Below are positions 12,996 to 21,206 of a stretch of DNA of 64,000 nucleotides, piece by piece (the first letter of the stretch is position 1; each line of letters opens with the position of its first letter). Position numbers and translations under genes: made by a program. The notes beneath the pieces were generated by a model. That model was not told where the DNA came from. It searched no databases and saw nothing but the letters and a program-made list of their open reading frames with translations. This stretch comes from Saccharothrix sp. ALI-22-I (GTDB lineage Bacteria > Actinomycetota > Actinomycetes > Mycobacteriales > Pseudonocardiaceae): the NCBI RefSeq assembly GCF_001984175.1, contig NZ_MTQP01000066.1:186001-250000 (forward strand), read 5' to 3'.

Positions 12996-13009
12996 TGGGA
13001 GCGCTCCCA
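12996..13009. promoter_or_regulatory. CebR/CelR operator
   Basis: TGGGAGCGCTCCCA is a perfect 14-base palindrome identical to the operator bound by CebR (Streptomyces) and CelR (Thermobifida), LacI-type repressors released by cello-oligosaccharides. The dyad extends one base each side (12995-13010). It is 34 bases upstream of the cellulase ATG. No cebR gene lies in this window. Confidence 0.92.
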
Positions 13010-13043
13010 GAATGCGTTGCGAACATCCTCAAAGGAGAGCGGT

Positions 13044-14627
13044 ATGCGGCAACGGAGATCGATTCTCGGCACCCTGCTCACGGCCGCGGTGGCCGTCAGC
13101 GGTGTCGTCGCGATCGCCACGGCGGGACAGGTCACGGCCGCCCCGGCCGGTGGTTACCTGCACACCGCGGGCAACAAGATCGTGGACAGCACCGGCGCGA
13201 CGGTCCGGCTGACCGGCATCAACTGGTTCGGCATGGAGACCGACAACAAGACCTTCCACGGGCTGTGGTCCAACCGTACATGGAAGCAGCAGCTCGACCA
13301 GATGGCCTCGCTGGGCTACAACACCCTGCGCGTGCCCTTCTCCAACGACGCGCTCAAGCCCGGCGCGACGGCGTCCGGTGTCAACGACTTCGTCAACCCC
13401 GACCTGGTCGGGCTGTCGCCGTTGCAGATCCTGGACAAGGTCATCGACTACGCGGGCCAGAAGGGGATGCGCATCATCCTTGACCGGCACCGGCCGACCA
13501 GCGCCGGGCAGTCCGCGCTCTGGTACACCGCGACCGTTCCGGAAACCACCTGGATCAACGACTGGAAGATGCTCGCCCAGCGGTACGCGGGCAACACCAC
13601 GGTGATCGGCGCCGACCTGCACAACGAGCCGCACGCCGAGGGCACCAACCCCAACGCCACCGGCGCGTGCTGGGGCTGTGGCGTGGTGGAGCGCGACTGG
13701 CGGCTGGCCGCCGAACGAGCGGGCAACGCGATCCTGTCCGTGCAACCGAACTGGCTGATCTTCGTCGAGGGTGTGAGCTGCCCGAGCGGCGGGCTGTCCA
13801 ACGTCTGGGACAACGACCCGTCCAACGACGAGGACTGCGGCTGGTGGGGCGGCAATCTGTCCAAGGCCGGCGAGTACCCGGTGCGACTGAGCGTGGCGAA
13901 CCGGCTGGTCTACTCGCCGCACGAGTACGCGACGTCGGTGTTCGAGCAGAAGTGGTTCAACGCGCCGGACTACCCGGCGAACCTGCCCGCGATCTGGGAC
14001 AAGTACTGGGGCTACCTGTACAAGAGCGGCACGGCGCCGTTGATGATGGGCGAGTTCGGCTCGACGTTGGCCAACCCGAAGGACAAGATCTGGCTGGAGA
14101 ACCTGATGGCCTACACCGGCACCGGGGTCAACGGCATGTCGTTCACCTACTGGTCGTGGAACCCGAACAGCGGTGACACGGGCGGCATCGTGGGCGACGA
14201 CTGGACCACGGTGAACCAGGCCAAGCAGTCGATCCTCCAGTCGTACCTGATCCCACCGACGGGCGGTGGGACTACTACGACGACGACCACCACTACTTCC
14301 GGTGGCAACGGTCCTGGTGCGTGCAAGGCGGTGTGGCGGCAGGACAACGCCTGGCAGGGCGGTTTCCAGGGGTCGTTGACGGTGACGAACAGCGCCAGTG
14401 GTGCGGTCAACCCGTGGCAGGTCGTGTTCACGCTGCCCGCCGGGGTGACCATCGCCAGCGGGTGGAACGGCACGTTCAGCCAGAGCGGGACCACGGTGAC
14501 GGTGACCGCGCCGTCGTACTCGCCGTCTTTGGGTGCGGGTGCGTCGGTGGCGCTCGGGTTCACCGCGAACGGCACGGCGGGCGCGCCTTCCGGCGTGACG
14601 CTGGGCGGGGCCGCCTGCACGGCGTGA
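13044..14627 (+). CDS. Secreted GH5 endoglucanase with C-terminal CBM2
   Basis: This is a 527-residue secreted cellulase. A signal peptide (MRQRRS, hydrophobic stretch, cut near residue 33 at TAA-AP) is followed by a GH5 catalytic domain to about residue 405, with acid/base E195 in DLHNEPHAEG and nucleophile E337 in LMMGEFGS. A Gly/Thr-rich linker (about 407-425, nine consecutive Thr) leads to a cellulose-binding CBM2 from about 427 to the end. The ATG 13044 start has AAAGGAG in front. Control by cellobiose through a CebR/CelR-like repressor is inferred from the operator at 12996. Confidence 0.94.
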   Translation: MRQRRSILGTLLTAAVAVSGVVAIATAGQVTAAPAGGYLHTAGNKIVDSTGATVRLTGINWFGMETDNKTFHGLWSNRTWKQQLDQMASLGYNTLRVPFSNDALKPGATASGVNDFVNPDLVGLSPLQILDKVIDYAGQKGMRIILDRHRPTSAGQSALWYTATVPETTWINDWKMLAQRYAGNTTVIGADLHNEPHAEGTNPNATGACWGCGVVERDWRLAAERAGNAILSVQPNWLIFVEGVSCPSGGLSNVWDNDPSNDEDCGWWGGNLSKAGEYPVRLSVANRLVYSPHEYATSVFEQKWFNAPDYPANLPAIWDKYWGYLYKSGTAPLMMGEFGSTLANPKDKIWLENLMAYTGTGVNGMSFTYWSWNPNSGDTGGIVGDDWTTVNQAKQSILQSYLIPPTGGGTTTTTTTTTSGGNGPGACKAVWRQDNAWQGGFQGSLTVTNSASGAVNPWQVVFTLPAGVTIASGWNGTFSQSGTTVTVTAPSYSPSLGAGASVALGFTANGTAGAPSGVTLGGAACTA

Positions 14628-14633
14628 CCTGTT

Positions 14634-14668
14634 CGGAGGGTCGTGGCCTTCGCCTCCACGGCCCTCCG
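14634..14668. terminator. Bidirectional hairpin between convergent genes
   Basis: A 13-base stem (14634-14646 with 14656-14668, one G-U-type mismatch) encloses a 9-base loop. It lies 7 bases after the cellulase stop and 15 bases before the stop of the opposite-strand ATP-grasp gene, the right place to end both transcripts. Confidence 0.8.
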
Positions 14669-14682
14669 ACGCGCCCATCGCG

Positions 14683-15519
14683 CTAACGCAGGATGGCGAT
14701 CATCGTGTCGGCGGCGGTGGTGCTCGGCCGGTCGCTGACCTGGCCGTCGCCGAGTTCCACCACCCGCCAGACGCCGTCCCCGCGCCGGGCCAGGTCCACG
14801 GTGACGAACCGCAGGTGACGCACCAGCGGTCCGACCTCGGCCAGGTCCGGCGCGTCGGGCACCTCGTTCGGGGTGTCCGGGTGGGGGCCGATGAGCGCGC
14901 AGGAGCCGTCCACCCACCACGTGCGGACCTCGGTGGAGGTGAACGGTTCGAAGCGGCGCAGCACAAAGCCGCCGGTCGCGTCGTCGTCCCGCAGTTCGGT
15001 GAAGCGGCGGGCGACGTTCCAGGCGGCTTCGGCGTCGGCGAGGTCCGGGATGTAGGCGGCCTCGTGCCAGTGGTGCTTCATCGACTTCGTGTAGTCGCGG
15101 AGGACGGCGGGGCCTTCGTGCAGGCGTTCGCGGGCGTGCTCGAACCCTGTCCGGTCGAAGCCTTCGGTCCAGACGGACTCCGGGGTGAGGTCCTTGAAGT
15201 CGTCGTACCAGCCCGGGAGTTCGTGTGCGCTCCGGTATTGGTCGGCGGTGGTGCGCAGCACGGTACCGCGTTGTCCGAGGGCGTCGGCGAAGGCGGCGTA
15301 GTGCTCGGACCGCAGCATCCAGCCCCGGTAGACGGCGTCCTCGGCGGCGGGCACCTTCGCGACCGCGCGGGCCGCTTCGCCGCGGGCGAGGGCGTCGTGG
15401 TCGACCACCACGACCCGGTGTCCCGCGTCGCGTGCGGCGGCGGCCTCGGACGCGAAGTGCGCGTCCGGTCGGGTGGGGCGGAGCGGGTCCGCCGGCACCA
15501 ACAGCATCATGGCCGTCAT
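14683..15519 (-). CDS. ATP-grasp domain protein
   Basis: This 278-residue cytoplasmic protein resembles ATP-grasp ligase-like proteins of unknown substrate. The C-terminal half carries the kind of acidic nucleotide/metal site seen in the fold (FVTVDLARRGDGVWRVVELG), with GGFVLRRFEP upstream. ATG 15519 is kept as the start, with ATG 15510 as a near alternative; neither has a clear ribosome binding site. It is monocistronic, convergent with the cellulase gene. The substrate and product are unknown. Confidence 0.7.
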   Translation of the reverse strand: MTAMMLLVPADPLRPTRPDAHFASEAAAARDAGHRVVVVDHDALARGEAARAVAKVPAAEDAVYRGWMLRSEHYAAFADALGQRGTVLRTTADQYRSAHELPGWYDDFKDLTPESVWTEGFDRTGFEHARERLHEGPAVLRDYTKSMKHHWHEAAYIPDLADAEAAWNVARRFTELRDDDATGGFVLRRFEPFTSTEVRTWWVDGSCALIGPHPDTPNEVPDAPDLAEVGPLVRHLRFVTVDLARRGDGVWRVVELGDGQVSDRPSTTAADTMIAILR

Positions 15520-15568
15520 GGTGATCGGCCGTCAGCGCTATGGCCAGCGGATTTATCCGATCGGCAGG

Positions 15569-15600
15569 GTGTCACCCTTGTCTTTCGACAAGGGTGACAC
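15569..15600. promoter_or_regulatory. Perfect 14-base-arm palindrome upstream of the PAP2 gene
   Basis: GTGTCACCCTTGTC at 15569-15582 is repeated exactly inverted at 15587-15600 around a TTTC loop. It lies between divergent genes (ATP-grasp start 15519, PAP2 start 15651). It could be an operator for a dimeric repressor or a strong RNA hairpin. Confidence 0.75.
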
Positions 15601-15650
15601 GTAGCTTCCGGCAGCGGATCACCCGCGGCGATCTTCGTACATTCGGTGCC

Positions 15651-16289
15651 ATGGAAGAACTCGTTGTGGCACAGGAACTGTCAGAGCCATCGGACGCCGC
15701 CGTCTCGGTACCGGACGTCCCCGATGTGAGCGCCCGGTGGTACCTGGAGGTAATCGACCTGGCGGCGACGAGCCCGGACTTCGTGCAGTCGTTCACCGCA
15801 TTCGCGACCGAGGCGGTGCTGGGCGTCTTCGCGGTGCTGTTCGCCGTCGTGTGGTGGCGGGCGCGCCACGGTCCACCCGAGCCTCGCCACCGAGCCTTCG
15901 CGGCACCGGTCGTGACCGTACTGGCGTACTTACTGAGCGAGTCCGTGAAGGGCGCCTGGCAAGAGGGCCGCCCGTGTCGTGTGCTGGGCGAGGTAGCGAC
16001 CATCGTGCCGTGCCCGGAGGTGGGCGACTGGTCGTTCCCCAGCAATCACGCGACCATAGCCGGCGCCGCCGCCGTGGCCATCCTGTGGTCGAGCCGGGCC
16101 TTGGGCGCTCTGGCCTTGGCCTTCGCGATCCTGACCGCGGCATCGAGGGTCTTCGTAGGCGTCCACTACCCGCACGACGTCGCCGCAGGCCTCCTGTTGG
16201 GCGTGATGGCAGCCGCCCTCCTCCCACTGCTGACCCGCCTGACCACCGCTCTGGCGAGAACGCGCACCCACGCCAGAGCCGTCTCCTGA
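15651..16289 (+). CDS. PAP2-family membrane phosphatase
   Basis: This 212-residue integral membrane protein has about five hydrophobic segments. The phosphatidic-acid phosphatase signature is present in order: K...EGRP, then PSNHA, then SRVFVGVHYPHDV, giving the catalytic histidines and arginines. Likely substrates are lipid pyrophosphates such as undecaprenyl-PP, or phosphatidic acid. The start at ATG 15651 has TACATT (15638-15643) 7 bases before it and no ribosome binding site, which suggests a leaderless transcript. The 37 in-frame codons upstream run through the palindrome and were rejected. Confidence 0.88.
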   Translation: MEELVVAQELSEPSDAAVSVPDVPDVSARWYLEVIDLAATSPDFVQSFTAFATEAVLGVFAVLFAVVWWRARHGPPEPRHRAFAAPVVTVLAYLLSESVKGAWQEGRPCRVLGEVATIVPCPEVGDWSFPSNHATIAGAAAVAILWSSRALGALALAFAILTAASRVFVGVHYPHDVAAGLLLGVMAAALLPLLTRLTTALARTRTHARAVS

Positions 16290-16384
16290 CCCCTGCCCTG
16301 CCCTTCCCGCACAACCGCTCGACCACCGGCACGGTCTGGGCGGAGTACCCGACCTCATGCCGGGCGGGGCGGTTACGGTCGCAG

Positions 16385-17974
16385 GTGGGTGCGGCTGCGG
16401 TCCTGTTCGGACTTGCGCCGCTGCCGTCCGTCGATCGACCTAGTGGCGAAAGGATCTGGACCATCCAACCCAGGCCGAGACTGCGCGCACTGCTCCTCTG
16501 GTCCGCGACCTCCTTCCCGGTGATGTGGGCGGCGGGCACATCACGGCCGGAGCGTCTTGGGCGGTGGGAGACGGCGGCGTACCTGGTGGTGTTCTTCGGG
16601 CTGCTCGCGCTGGTGCGCTACCGGCCGATCACGGCACTCGGGCTGGCGATCGTCACGTGGCAGGTGAGTTTCTTCCTGCACTTCGAGACGGACACGACCA
16701 TTGCCCTGCTCACGACGGCCGGCGGGATGGCGACGGTGAGTCTGATCGCCGGTCGGAACGCCGACGACGAACGGCGGGGTGTGATGGCGTTGGCCGTCGC
16801 GGTGGTCGGAACCGTGGTGGTGGCGGTTGCCGCGGGTGGTGGAGCGGACACCGTTGTCGCGGCGGTGGCGGCGGTCGGTGCGCTGGCCGTGGTGCCGTGG
16901 GCGCTCGGGCGGTACCGGCGCGGGTACACCGAGCTCATCGGGGCCGGGTGGGAGCGGGCCGCGTTGATGGAGCGGGACGCGGCGGAGGCGCGGGCGCACG
17001 AGCGGGCGCGGCTCGCCGCCGAGATGCACGACCTGGTGGGGCACGAGTTGGCGCACGCGGCGTTGCAGGTCGGGGCGTTGGAGGTCAGCCCGACGCTCCC
17101 GCCTGAGCACCGGGACGCGGTGCGTCAGGCACGGGCCGGGGTGACGGCGGCGGCCGAGCGGTTGGCGGATGTGGTGCGGCTGCTGCGTTCCGACTGGGGC
17201 ACGGCGATCGAATCGGTGGAGGAGGTGGTGGAACGGGCCAGGCAGTCCGGGTTGCGGGTCGAGTTGGAGGTGCGGGGTGCGGTGGCACGTGATCCGGTCA
17301 TCGCACGGACGATCCACCGGGTCGTCACCGAGGCGATCACCAACGCGATGAAGCACGCGTCGGGTGCGTCGGTGTCGGTCTCCGTCGACCGGTCCGACGG
17401 CGGCACCGAGGTGCGGGTGTCCAACGGGCCGGGCGACGCGGCGGTGCCTCGCACGGTCGGCGGCGGGCGTGGGCTGCTGGGGTTGGCCGAGCGGGTGGCG
17501 CTGGTGGGCGGGACGTTGACCGTGCGCTGGGTCGAGGACGGCGGGTTCGAGGTGGTCGCCCAAGTCCCGGACCGGCCCGCGTCGGAACGCCCGGTCGACA
17601 CGTTGACACCGGTCCTGAAGCTGCGGGCGCAGGTGCGGGCCCGGCAGAACGCGCGGCGGACGGTGCGGCTCGCGGTCGGGGTGTCGGCGGTGATCGTGGT
17701 CGGCGTGGTCGGGTACCTGGTGTTCGACGCGGCCGCTTCGACGCTCACCCCCGCCCGGTTCGCCGAGTTGCGGGTGGGGCAGTCCGAGGCGGAGGTCGCC
17801 GACGTGCTGCCGCCCCGGACCCGGACGGACGACATCAGCGGGCCGGAGCGGTCGACGTGCCGGATCTACAGCACGCACCCGAACCCGTTCGACGAGCGCC
17901 GACTGGACCGTTACCGGGTGTGCTTCCGCGACGGCATGCTGGTGGCCAAGGACCTGCTGGCGCGCGACCCGTGA
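16385..17974 (+). CDS. NarL-type sensor histidine kinase with C-terminal extracytoplasmic-type domain
   Basis: The N-terminal part carries several membrane helices, then a HisKA_3 dimerisation domain with the phospho-acceptor H215 in EMHDLVGHELAHA and an HATPase domain (TEAITNAMKHASG, then GGGRGLLGLAERV). Unusually, another membrane helix (about RLAVGVSAVIVVGVVGYLVF) and a 70-residue domain resembling small SmpA/BamE-like lipoprotein domains (RFAELRVGQSEAEVADVLPP) follow the kinase. The start is unsure. GTG 16385 is the nearest upstream standard start, but a good GAAAGGA (16448-16454) sits 8 bases before an in-frame ATC at 16463. The response regulator gene follows 14 bases after the stop. 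Confidence 0.85.
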   Translation: MGAAAVLFGLAPLPSVDRPSGERIWTIQPRPRLRALLLWSATSFPVMWAAGTSRPERLGRWETAAYLVVFFGLLALVRYRPITALGLAIVTWQVSFFLHFETDTTIALLTTAGGMATVSLIAGRNADDERRGVMALAVAVVGTVVVAVAAGGGADTVVAAVAAVGALAVVPWALGRYRRGYTELIGAGWERAALMERDAAEARAHERARLAAEMHDLVGHELAHAALQVGALEVSPTLPPEHRDAVRQARAGVTAAAERLADVVRLLRSDWGTAIESVEEVVERARQSGLRVELEVRGAVARDPVIARTIHRVVTEAITNAMKHASGASVSVSVDRSDGGTEVRVSNGPGDAAVPRTVGGGRGLLGLAERVALVGGTLTVRWVEDGGFEVVAQVPDRPASERPVDTLTPVLKLRAQVRARQNARRTVRLAVGVSAVIVVGVVGYLVFDAAASTLTPARFAELRVGQSEAEVADVLPPRTRTDDISGPERSTCRIYSTHPNPFDERRLDRYRVCFRDGMLVAKDLLARDP

Positions 17975-17988
17975 GGCAGGATGCCCGC

Positions 17989-18642
17989 ATGATCAAGGTG
18001 GTGCTCGCCGATGACGAAGCGATCGTGCGGGTCGGGGTGCGGGCGGTGTTGGCGGCGGCCGACGACGTGGAGATCGTGGCCGAGGCGGACAACGGTCGGT
18101 CGGCGGTGGACCTGGTGTTGCGGCACCGACCGGACGTCGCGGTGCTCGACATCCGGATGCCGGGACTGACCGGGCTCGACGCGGCGGCGGAGATCAAGCG
18201 GGTCGGGAGCGGGACGGCGACGCTGATCCTCACCACGTTCGCCGAGGACTCGTACATCACCCGCGCGTTGGGCGAGGGCGCGAGTGGGTTCGTGCTGAAG
18301 ACCGGTGATCCGCACGAGTTGATCGCCGGGGTGCGGGCGGTGGCGGCCGGGGCCGCGTACCTCTCCCCCTTGGTGGCGCGGCGGGTGGTCGACCACCTGT
18401 CGGGCAGCGGGCCGCGATTGCGGGCCGCCGAGCGCGTGGCGGTGTTGACCGAGCGGGAACGGGAGGTGCTGGGACTGGTCGGAGCCGGTCTGTCCAACGG
18501 GGAGATCGCGAAACGCATCCACGTCGCGGAGGGGACCGTGAAGGTGTACGTCAGCGCGATCCTCAAACGCCTCGACCTGCGCAACCGGGTCCAGGCCGCC
18601 ATCGTCGCCTACGAAGCCGGGCTCATCCCGACGGACGTCTGA
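17989..18642 (+). CDS. NarL/FixJ-type response regulator
   Basis: This 217-residue DNA-binding regulator has a receiver domain with acidic pair D8/D9, phospho-acceptor D54 in VAVLDIRMPG and the conserved K in VLKTGD. A LuxR-type helix-turn-helix (LTEREREVLGLVGAGLSNGEIA) occupies about residues 150-205. It is the partner of the kinase just upstream. ATG 17989 follows GGCAGG. No target site can be named. Confidence 0.95.
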   Translation: MIKVVLADDEAIVRVGVRAVLAAADDVEIVAEADNGRSAVDLVLRHRPDVAVLDIRMPGLTGLDAAAEIKRVGSGTATLILTTFAEDSYITRALGEGASGFVLKTGDPHELIAGVRAVAAGAAYLSPLVARRVVDHLSGSGPRLRAAERVAVLTEREREVLGLVGAGLSNGEIAKRIHVAEGTVKVYVSAILKRLDLRNRVQAAIVAYEAGLIPTDV

Positions 18643-18759
18643 GCGGACGGCGCGGTGCTGCGGGACACGTCACACCCCGAACCGGCTGCTACCTTCCGAC
18701 ACTGGTCGCCGCGAAACGGCAAGCCGCAACCAACCCGGAGCGGAACAGGCGGTGTCGAG

Positions 18760-19131
18760 GTGAAGGTCTTCCAGGCGGTTCTGGTGGTGCTCGGGCTGTT
18801 CGTCGCGGGCACCGGTTTGATGGACGTCGTGTTCGGGCCGGCCGTGCTGCCCGGAGCCCCGGAGGCCGCGCCGACGCTGGACAGCAATTACCGGTTCTTC
18901 GCCGTGATGTGGCTGGCGATCGGCGTGGCGCTGTTGTCCGTGGTGCCCCGCGTCCGCGAAGCCACCACGGTGCTGCAGTTCGTCTGCGCCGCCGTGTTCG
19001 TCGGCGGCTTCGCGCGGATCGTGTCGTGGCTGGTCGCCGGGCAGCCGCACGGGTTGATGGTGTTCTTCATCGGCGTCGAACTCATCGTTCCGCCGGTCTT
19101 GGTGGTGTGGCAGCGCCGGCTGGCCGCCTGA
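18760..19131 (+). CDS. DUF4345-like small membrane protein
   Basis: This protein of about 123 residues has four predicted membrane helices and short loops, matching DUF4345-type proteins (FVAGTGLMDVVFGP, then RFFAVMWLAIGVALL). The start GTG 18760 puts the first helix at the N-terminus; the upstream in-frame extension to 18655 is Pro/Arg-rich and unlikely. Its 3' end overlaps the hxlR-type gene on the other strand by 50 bases. Function unknown. Confidence 0.75.
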   Translation: MKVFQAVLVVLGLFVAGTGLMDVVFGPAVLPGAPEAAPTLDSNYRFFAVMWLAIGVALLSVVPRVREATTVLQFVCAAVFVGGFARIVSWLVAGQPHGLMVFFIGVELIVPPVLVVWQRRLAA

Positions 19132-19555
19132 CCACTTTGGACGCGGGCAGCTGCTCCTCGCAGCACTCGCAGACCATCTGCGTGTGCACGGTGCCTCCGC
19201 AGCCGACGTGCTCCGCCACGTCCGTCGGTCCGGTCGGCGTCGACCCGTGACGGTTGCCCCACGCCGCGAGCGCCAGGATCACCGGCGTCAGCTCACGGCC
19301 CCTGGCGGTGAGCCGGTACTCGTGGCGCGGCGGCCGGTCCTGGTACTGCACCCGCTCCAAGACGCCGTGCTCGACCAGACCGGTGAGGCGGTCGCTGAGC
19401 ACGTTGCGCGCGATCGGCAGGCAGGTGAGAAAACCGTCGAATCGGGTGACGCCCGCCAGGGCGTCCCGCACGATCAACAGCGTCCACCGCTCACCGACGA
19501 CCTCCAGTGTGCGAGCGATCGAACAGACCTGGTCGTCGTAAGTGCGTCGGAGCAT
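19082..19555 (-). CDS. HxlR-family winged-helix regulator with cysteine-rich tail
   Basis: This 157-residue regulator has the HxlR fold: a conserved cysteine near the start (DDQVCSIARTL), GERWTLLIVRDAL, the recognition region ARNVLSDRLTGLVEHGVL and the wing (RPPRHEYRLTARGREL). After the core is a cluster of five cysteines (CGG...CECCEE), possibly a metal or redox site, which ordinary HxlR proteins lack. ATG 19555 is chosen because family proteins begin close before the conserved cysteine and because a -10 element ends 6 bases upstream; an in-frame ATG at 19597 would overlap the promoter. Confidence 0.88.
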   Translation of the reverse strand: MLRRTYDDQVCSIARTLEVVGERWTLLIVRDALAGVTRFDGFLTCLPIARNVLSDRLTGLVEHGVLERVQYQDRPPRHEYRLTARGRELTPVILALAAWGNRHGSTPTGPTDVAEHVGCGGTVHTQMVCECCEEQLPASKVVRRPAGAATPPRPAER

Positions 19556-19561
19556 CCGCGC

Positions 19562-19589
19562 ATGATAACCATGAGTTTCATAAAGAAAC
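19562..19589 (-). promoter_or_regulatory. hxlR-type promoter with palindromic operator
   Basis: On the minus strand, TATCAT (19562-19567) is 6 bases before ATG 19555, a leaderless arrangement. GTTTCATAAAGAAAC at 19575-19589 is a 5-base-arm palindrome where the -10/-35 spacer should be, a likely autoregulatory site. Confidence 0.5.
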
Positions 19590-19681
19590 CTACTCATCCG
19601 GTGATCCGATCGCGGGCCGTCACCGCGCTGTCGCGATCAGCGACAGCGACCGCGACGGGCCCACCGCGACCCCTCCCGCAC

Positions 19682-19695
19682 TGGGAGCGCTTTCA
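19682..19695. promoter_or_regulatory. Orphan CebR/CelR-like half-degenerate operator
   Basis: TGGGAGCGCTTTCA keeps the left half and centre of the CebR operator but differs at two bases in the right half. No intact gene starts within range on the plus strand; the next gene reads toward it from the other strand. It may be the relic of a lost cellulose-related gene. The rest of 19596-19816 shows nothing else recognisable. Confidence 0.4.
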
Positions 19696-19816
19696 TTCGT
19701 TCGTGTCGGTCCGGAGCCCGCGGAACAGCCACCACCGGGGCCACCGGACCTGACAAGTCAGCGGGGCCCGACCGCGCTCCCGGCGAACCGGTCGGCGTCC
19801 GTCGCCACGCGCCGGC

Positions 19817-20995
19817 TCACGCGCTGCCCGACGTCCCCGACCCTCCGGGCTCGATCCTGGGCACGGGTTCCGGCTCCGGCTCGTCCGGACGGTCCGGTGC
19901 GACGGGGCGCGGGGCGGAGTGCAGGTCGATCACCTCGCCCAGGTACCGCAGCACGACCGCGGCGGTGGCGACCACCGGCACCGCGAGGAACGCGCCCGCG
20001 ATGCCGTAGAGGGTGCCGCCCGCCGTCACGGCGAGCAGGACGACCGCGGCGTGCAGGCGCAGGCTCCGCGCCTGGAGGACCGGCTGGAGCACGTTCCCCT
20101 CCACCTGCTGCACCACCAGCACGACCGCCAGCATGATCACCGCGGCTGTCAGGCCGTTGCTCACCAGCGCCACGAGAACGGCCAAGGCGCCCGCGATGAA
20201 CGCACCGACGATCGGCACGAAGCCGCCGAGGAACGTCAACGCCGCCAGCGGAACGGCCAGCGGCACGCCCAGCACCACCAGCGCGAGGCCGATCAGCACC
20301 GCGTCGACCAGGCTCACGACCGCCTGCGTGCGGATGTAGCCGCCCAGCATGGTCCACACCCGGTCCAGCACGATCACCACGTGCCCGCCGGCGCGCTCGC
20401 CGATCACCCCGCGCAGCCACGGCGTGAACCGGGGCCCGTCCTTGACGAACAGGAACGCCAGCAGCAGCGCGAGGATGCCGGTGACGATGCCGGAGGTCAC
20501 CGTGCCCACGCCGGTGAGCAAGCCGCTCGCGATGGAGCCGACGCTGGACTGCAACTGGTCGGTCGCCTGCTGGAGCATCGAGTCCAACTGGCTGTTGGCG
20601 AGGTTCAGCGGCGGACCGGCCAGCCACTCGCCGGCCTGCTGGAGGGCGGTGCTGGCGCGGTTGGCGATATCGGGGACACCGGAGACTATCGACGTCGTGA
20701 TCAGCGCCAGCACCCCGCCGAGCACGGCCAGTCCGGCGAGCAGCACGATCGTCGCGGCCAACGCGGGCGGCACGCCGCGCGCGCGCAGCCACCTGGCGGG
20801 CGGCCACAGCACCGTCGTGATCAGCAGGCCGAGGAAGACCGGCATCACCACGACCCAGAGCTTGCCGATGAGCATCCACAGCAACACGAAGCCGACCGCG
20901 ACCAGCGCCAAGCGGGTGCTCCAGCGGGCCATCCAGGTCACCGCGTGGCCGATGGCCTGACCGCGATCGGTCCAGCGGCGGTCTCCAGCGCTCAC
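19817..20995 (-). CDS. AI-2E-family membrane transporter
   Basis: This 392-residue protein has about eight membrane helices in the AI-2E exporter pattern: two N-terminal helices, a soluble amphipathic region (about TALQQAGEW to QLQSSVGS), then clustered helices with the FVPIVGAFIAG segment. The C-terminus is Pro/Glu-rich and cytosolic. Start GTG 20995 has a strong GGAGGGATGGGAAG in front; an earlier GTG at 21082 lies inside a likely promoter (TTGACA at 21087-21092, minus strand). The substrate is unknown; family members export autoinducer-2 or act as Na+/H+ antiporters. Confidence 0.85.
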   Translation of the reverse strand: MSAGDRRWTDRGQAIGHAVTWMARWSTRLALVAVGFVLLWMLIGKLWVVVMPVFLGLLITTVLWPPARWLRARGVPPALAATIVLLAGLAVLGGVLALITTSIVSGVPDIANRASTALQQAGEWLAGPPLNLANSQLDSMLQQATDQLQSSVGSIASGLLTGVGTVTSGIVTGILALLLAFLFVKDGPRFTPWLRGVIGERAGGHVVIVLDRVWTMLGGYIRTQAVVSLVDAVLIGLALVVLGVPLAVPLAALTFLGGFVPIVGAFIAGALAVLVALVSNGLTAAVIMLAVVLVVQQVEGNVLQPVLQARSLRLHAAVVLLAVTAGGTLYGIAGAFLAVPVVATAAVVLRYLGEVIDLHSAPRPVAPDRPDEPEPEPVPRIEPGGSGTSGSA

Positions 20996-21159
20996 GTCTT
21001 CCCATCCCTCCACCGCGGCGCGTCCTGCGGCCGCCTGTGCGGCAGCCTGCCAGAGCCGGCCGCGGTAATCGTGTCGCCCCACCCCGTGTCAAGCCCCGCA
21101 CCAGGACAAAACCTGTCCGGTCGATGACCTTGACCCGTCGCTCGACCGGCACTGAGGAT

Positions 21160-21175
21160 GGTGGTCCAAACCATT
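21160..21175. promoter_or_regulatory. DasR-like palindrome upstream of GH97
   Basis: GGTGGTCCAAACCATT matches the DasR consensus (AGTGGTCTAGACCACT) at 12 of 16 positions with an intact GGTC...ACC core. It is 31 bases before the GH97 ATG, where a repressor could block transcription. GntR- or ROK-type binding is an inference. Confidence 0.35.
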
Positions 21176-21206
21176 CGAGCGCATCCGGCTCCGGGAGTTG
21201 ACAACG

